From Vampirovibrionales bacterium (GTDB lineage Bacteria; Cyanobacteriota; Vampirovibrionia; Vampirovibrionales; JAJTHC01): a stretch of DNA of 6,861 bases. The position numbers and the translations under genes were made by a program. Location of the stretch: assembly GCA_021299615.1 (NCBI GenBank), contig JAJTHC010000235.1:1-6861 (forward strand), read 5' to 3'. Below the pieces are notes generated by a model that was given only the letters and a program-made list of their open reading frames with translations, was not told where the DNA came from and did no database searches. Of this stretch, positions 4,663 to 6,861 are shown one piece after another (the stretch's first letter is position 1; every line of letters begins with the position of its first letter).

Positions 4663-4904
4663 CCCCCTCCTAATTTTAGGAGGGTAAACAACCTTCTCAT
4701 TCACGAAGTGAATATTCCCCTTTAGGAAGGAGAGGTTGGGAGAGGAAACCAACGGTTTTCTTTCCCAAGGGAAGCTTTAGCTTCGACAGGTTAGGGGGCG
4801 GTTAAACCCTAGATACCCTTTGTGGTTTAACCTCACCCTCGAACGTCTAAAGACGTTCTCTTCCCTCTCCTAAAATTAGGAGAGGGGACAGAGCCACTGT
4901 TTTA
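4663..4904. repeat. Palindromic repeat element B, downstream of the Nudix gene
   Basis: A longer, inverted counterpart of the element at 3901. Its left end is a palindrome with arms CCCTCCTAA/TTAGGAGGG (4665-4684). The middle has hairpins ATTCAC-GAA-GTGAAT (about 4699-4713), GTTGG/CCAAC and GAAGCT-TT-AGCTTC. The right half (4789-4886) mirrors the first element, including 63 identical bases (4824-4886 against 3901-3963). It ends with the palindrome at 4863-4886 and GGGGACAGAGCCACT, a direct match to the first element's right flank. The 4612-4926 gap has no credible gene. A poor CGTCAT-like relic (GTCATACTGAAG) starts near 4630. Confidence 0.82.
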
Positions 4905-4928
4905 TTCTTCACAATCTCTTCAATGCGT

Positions 4929-5117
4929 GTGTCAAAAATCGAGTTTTATGTGTCAGAATCGAGGGTTTTGTGTGTCGAAAATCGGGGTTTCGTGTGTCGA
5001 AAATCGGGGTTTCGTGTGTCGAAAATCGGGGTTTTGTGTGTCGGAAATCAGGGTTTCGTGTGTCGAAAATGAGGGTTTTGTGTGTCGGAAATCAGGGTTT
5101 CGTGTGTCGGAAATTCA
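4929..5117. repeat. Tandem array of about nine 22-bp units upstream of lysS
   Basis: Units start GTGTC at 4929, 4950, 4972, 4994, 5016, 5038, 5060, 5082 and 5104. The first is 21 bp, the next seven exactly 22 bp and the last truncated. A typical unit is GTGTCGAAAATC followed by GGGGTTTCGT. Units differ by one to four bases, and those at 4972 and 4994 are identical. There are no unique spacers, so it is not CRISPR. A frame runs open through it (4927-5133, GTG start) because the unit contains no stop, but it lacks a ribosome site and I do not call it a gene. Confidence 0.92.
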
Positions 5118-5145
5118 CCATTTTTTTAGATGAGGAAATAAAGCA

Positions 5146-5174
5146 TTGACCCTTTCGTATGCTTTAGCGAAAAT
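5146..5174 (+). promoter_or_regulatory. Candidate lysS promoter
   Basis: TTGACC (5146-5151, 5 of 6 bases) and GAAAAT (5169-5174, 4 of 6 bases) are separated by 17 bp. A start near 5181 would give a leader of about 27 nt. It lies immediately after the tandem array. Confidence 0.45.
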
Positions 5175-5207
5175 GAAGGAGACGTATCCTGCAAGAAAAA
5201 GGTTTTT

Positions 5208-6692
5208 ATGATGTCCCTATTTGAAGATGAACTCCATTACACGATCGCCACACGCCTTGAAAAACGTGATGCACTGATTGAAGCAGGGCATGAACCTTAC
5301 CCCTATCGCTTTCAACGGACCCACTACAATCAAGACCTACACACGCAGTACGACGCCCTTGAAGCGGGCGTGGAAACCGAAGATGTGGTGCGTTTGCCGG
5401 GTCGCATTATGGCGATCCGCAATAACGGGATGTTTCTAGATTTGCACGACACCTCAGGCAAAATCCAAGCCTTCTGCCATAAAGAAAGCCTCGATGAAGA
5501 CTTGCTGGCTATCTTGAAATTGCTGGATGTCGGCGACATGGTCGGCGTAGAAGGTAGCATCCGCCGTACGCCTCGTGGAGAACTTTCCGTACGGGTCAAA
5601 CGCTTTGAAGTCCTGTGTAAAGCCCTCTTACAGTTGCCAGAAAAGTACCACGGCTTAACCGATGTGGAAGTCCGCTACCGCCAGCGTTACTTGGATCTCA
5701 TCGTCAATGAAGACAGCCGTCACACCTTACGCCAGCGATCCAAAATTGTGAGTGCGATGCGTCGTTATTTGGACGATAAAGGCTACATGGAAGTGGAAAC
5801 GCCCATGTTGCATCCCATTGCAGGGGGAGCCTCAGCGAATCCCTTTGTGACGCATCACCATAGCTTGGATCAAGATATGTACTTGCGAATTGCTCCCGAG
5901 CTTTACCTGAAACGCTTGATTGTAGGCGGTTTGAGCGATAAAGTCTATGAAATCAACCGATGCTTCCGCAATGAAGGCATCAGCACACGCCACAACCCCG
6001 AGTTCACCTCCATTGAATTGTATGAAGCGTACAGCGATTACAACGATATGATGAGCTTGACGGAAACCCTTGTGCAAGTAGCATGCTTGGCGATTCACGG
6101 TGATTTAAAAGTCGAGTATGGCGACAAAACCCTCGATTTCATCGGGCCTTGGAAGCGTGCTTCGATGGTGGACTTGGTCACCGAACACAGCGGTGTGGAC
6201 TTTTTACCACTTAGTGAAGAAGAGGCACGCCAAAAAGCCCACGACTTAGGCATTTATGTCGAACCCACCGATTCATGGGGCAAGGTGGTGGAAGCCGTTT
6301 TTGCCGAAAAGGTGGAAGCCCACTTGATTCAGCCCACGCATGTAATTGATTTGCCTCGGGATATTTCGCCTTTGTCGAAGGTGCATCGTCACCAGCCACG
6401 TTTGAGTGAGCGTTTTGAAACGTATATCAACAGCTGGGAAATTGCCAACGCCTTTAGCGAGTTGAGCGATCCCTTGGATCAAAAAGCTCGCTTTGAAGAT
6501 CAAATGAAGGAGCGGGCATCGGGCGATTCAGAAGCTCAACCCATGGATGAAGATTACGTGAATGCCTTGGGCTACGGGTTGCCTCCGACAGGGGGCTTGG
6601 GCTTGGGGATCGACCGCTTGGTGATGTTGCTCACCAATTCGCCGTCGATTCGAGATGTCATTCTCTTCCCCACGCTTAAAGTCAAGCACTAG
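5208..6692 (+). CDS. lysS: Lysyl-tRNA synthetase, class II
   Basis: A full-length 494-aa class II LysRS that charges tRNA-Lys with lysine using ATP in the cytoplasm, normally as a homodimer. An N-terminal OB-fold anticodon-binding domain spans about 60-140 (VRLPGRIMAIRNNGMFLDL). Motif 1 is around 177-201 (RSKIVSAMRRYLDDKGYMEV). Motif 2 is around 246-272 (YEINRCFRNEGISTRHNPEF), with the Arg and Glu that bind ATP. Lysine-pocket segments include RFETYINSWEIANAFSEL (402-419). Motif 3 is GLPPTGGLGLGIDRLVMLL (457-475). Length and motifs are those of an intact enzyme. Two adjacent ATGs are possible: 5208 lies 5 nt and 5211 lies 8 nt after AAAAGG (5197-5202). The second has spacing closer to that of the neighbouring genes, so the extra Met may not be made. 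It is preceded by the 22-bp array and a candidate promoter. No clear U-tailed terminator follows. Confidence 0.97.
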   Translation: MMSLFEDELHYTIATRLEKRDALIEAGHEPYPYRFQRTHYNQDLHTQYDALEAGVETEDVVRLPGRIMAIRNNGMFLDLHDTSGKIQAFCHKESLDEDLLAILKLLDVGDMVGVEGSIRRTPRGELSVRVKRFEVLCKALLQLPEKYHGLTDVEVRYRQRYLDLIVNEDSRHTLRQRSKIVSAMRRYLDDKGYMEVETPMLHPIAGGASANPFVTHHHSLDQDMYLRIAPELYLKRLIVGGLSDKVYEINRCFRNEGISTRHNPEFTSIELYEAYSDYNDMMSLTETLVQVACLAIHGDLKVEYGDKTLDFIGPWKRASMVDLVTEHSGVDFLPLSEEEARQKAHDLGIYVEPTDSWGKVVEAVFAEKVEAHLIQPTHVIDLPRDISPLSKVHRHQPRLSERFETYINSWEIANAFSELSDPLDQKARFEDQMKERASGDSEAQPMDEDYVNALGYGLPPTGGLGLGIDRLVMLLTNSPSIRDVILFPTLKVKH

Positions 6693-6760
6693 GGACTTCT
6701 AGCCGAGCTGATATAGTATTTTAAATAATTTCCCCTACAGTGTCTATACTTTGTCGCTAC

Positions 6761-6812
6761 GATTATTTTGTTCAGTCATGTAGGTCTATCTACACTTCTT
6801 CACAAAATAATC
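6761..6812. other. Long hairpin after lysS
   Basis: GATTATTTTGT (6761-6771) and ACAAAATAATC (6802-6812) are perfect 11-bp inverted arms. Inside, TGTAG (6779-6783) pairs with CTACA (6790-6794) around a 6-nt loop, with a symmetric 7x7 internal mismatch between the two stems. There is no U tract, so it is not a canonical terminator. Confidence 0.6.
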
Positions 6813-6832
6813 TAGGCTCCTCGTCTAGCCTA
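6813..6832. other. Second hairpin directly abutting the first
   Basis: TAGGCT (6813-6818) and AGCCTA (6827-6832) pair around an 8-nt loop. It begins one base after the 6761-6812 hairpin and ends two bases before the terminal repeat. The 6693-6833 stretch contains no gene. Confidence 0.5.
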
Positions 6833-6833
6833 A

Positions 6834-6861
6834 GTACGGAAAACTCTTTAAAACACTATAA
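6834..6861. repeat. Right copy of 28-bp terminal direct repeat
   Basis: Identical to bases 1-28. If the two are the same DNA, the molecule is a 6,833-bp circle in which lysS reads toward the 133-525 gene across about 270 bp. Confidence 0.9.

Noticed and set aside
4231..4752. 173-aa minus-strand frame over the Nudix gene
   Set aside because: Antisense to a well-supported gene, no ribosome site, and it runs into the repeat element.
3901..4904. Composite transposon
   Set aside because: Inverted repeats flank the Nudix gene, but no transposase and no target-site duplication could be identified. Non-coding REP/MITE-like repeats explain it more simply.
4929..5117. CRISPR array or plasmid iterons
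   Set aside because: Units are contiguous with no unique spacers and no cas genes. The 22-bp period resembles iterons, but no Rep gene or DnaA-rich AT region is present.
4927..5133. 68-aa Cys-rich open frame through the tandem array
   Set aside because: GTG start without a ribosome site. The 22-bp unit contains no stop in most frames, so openness is automatic. Because 22 is not a multiple of 3 the peptide repeats only every 22 residues.
1..6861. tRNA or rRNA genes
   Set aside because: No cloverleaf with a TTCRA-type T loop or rRNA signature was recognised on either strand by eye.

Overview
The window looks like a bacterial chromosome segment from a non-photosynthetic relative of the Cyanobacteria (Vampirovibrionia/Melainabacteria type). 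That placement is an inference. Its main support is the response regulator at 1963-2775, which reads as an RpaB/Ycf27-type protein, the OmpR-family regulator otherwise typical of cyanobacteria and plastids. The window has moderate GC, many intergenic palindromes and no phage, plasmid or transposase gene.

Layout: a plus-strand two- or three-helix membrane protein (133-525) meets convergently, with a 4-bp shared TTAA, a minus-strand block read 2775 to 522. That block holds the rpaB-like gene, an unlisted 43-aa single-helix membrane protein (1777-1908), a ~98-aa membrane protein (1275-1571) and a stand-alone MnmC-methyltransferase-domain (DUF752) tRNA wobble-uridine methylase (522-1274). Upstream of rpaB lies about 400 bp of regulatory DNA. 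It contains a near-consensus promoter (3052-3080) followed about 60 nt later by an intrinsic terminator (2983-3005), so it could make a short RNA or act as an attenuating leader. A minus-strand hypothetical gene (3179-3550) follows. A Nudix ADP-ribose pyrophosphatase gene (4054-4611) is flanked by inverted copies of a palindromic repeat (3901-4037 and 4663-4904). Next come nine tandem 22-bp units (4929-5117) and a full-length class II lysyl-tRNA synthetase gene (5208-6692).

The most notable finding is at 3870-3887. It is an exact match to the 18-bp HLR1 site, the known DNA target of cyanobacterial RpaB. It overlaps an extended -10 promoter facing the Nudix gene, in the same window as an RpaB-like protein whose recognition helix is conserved. 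This suggests that the RpaB/HLR1 circuit persists in a lineage without evident photosynthesis genes here and controls a different target.

The first 28 bases and the last 28 bases of the window are identical. Either the sequence is a circularly closing contig (unit 6,833 bp), or the segment is tandemly repeated or bounded by direct repeats. Circularity would be odd for DNA carrying lysS. If it is circular, lysS reads toward the 133-525 gene across a ~270-bp hairpin-rich gap.
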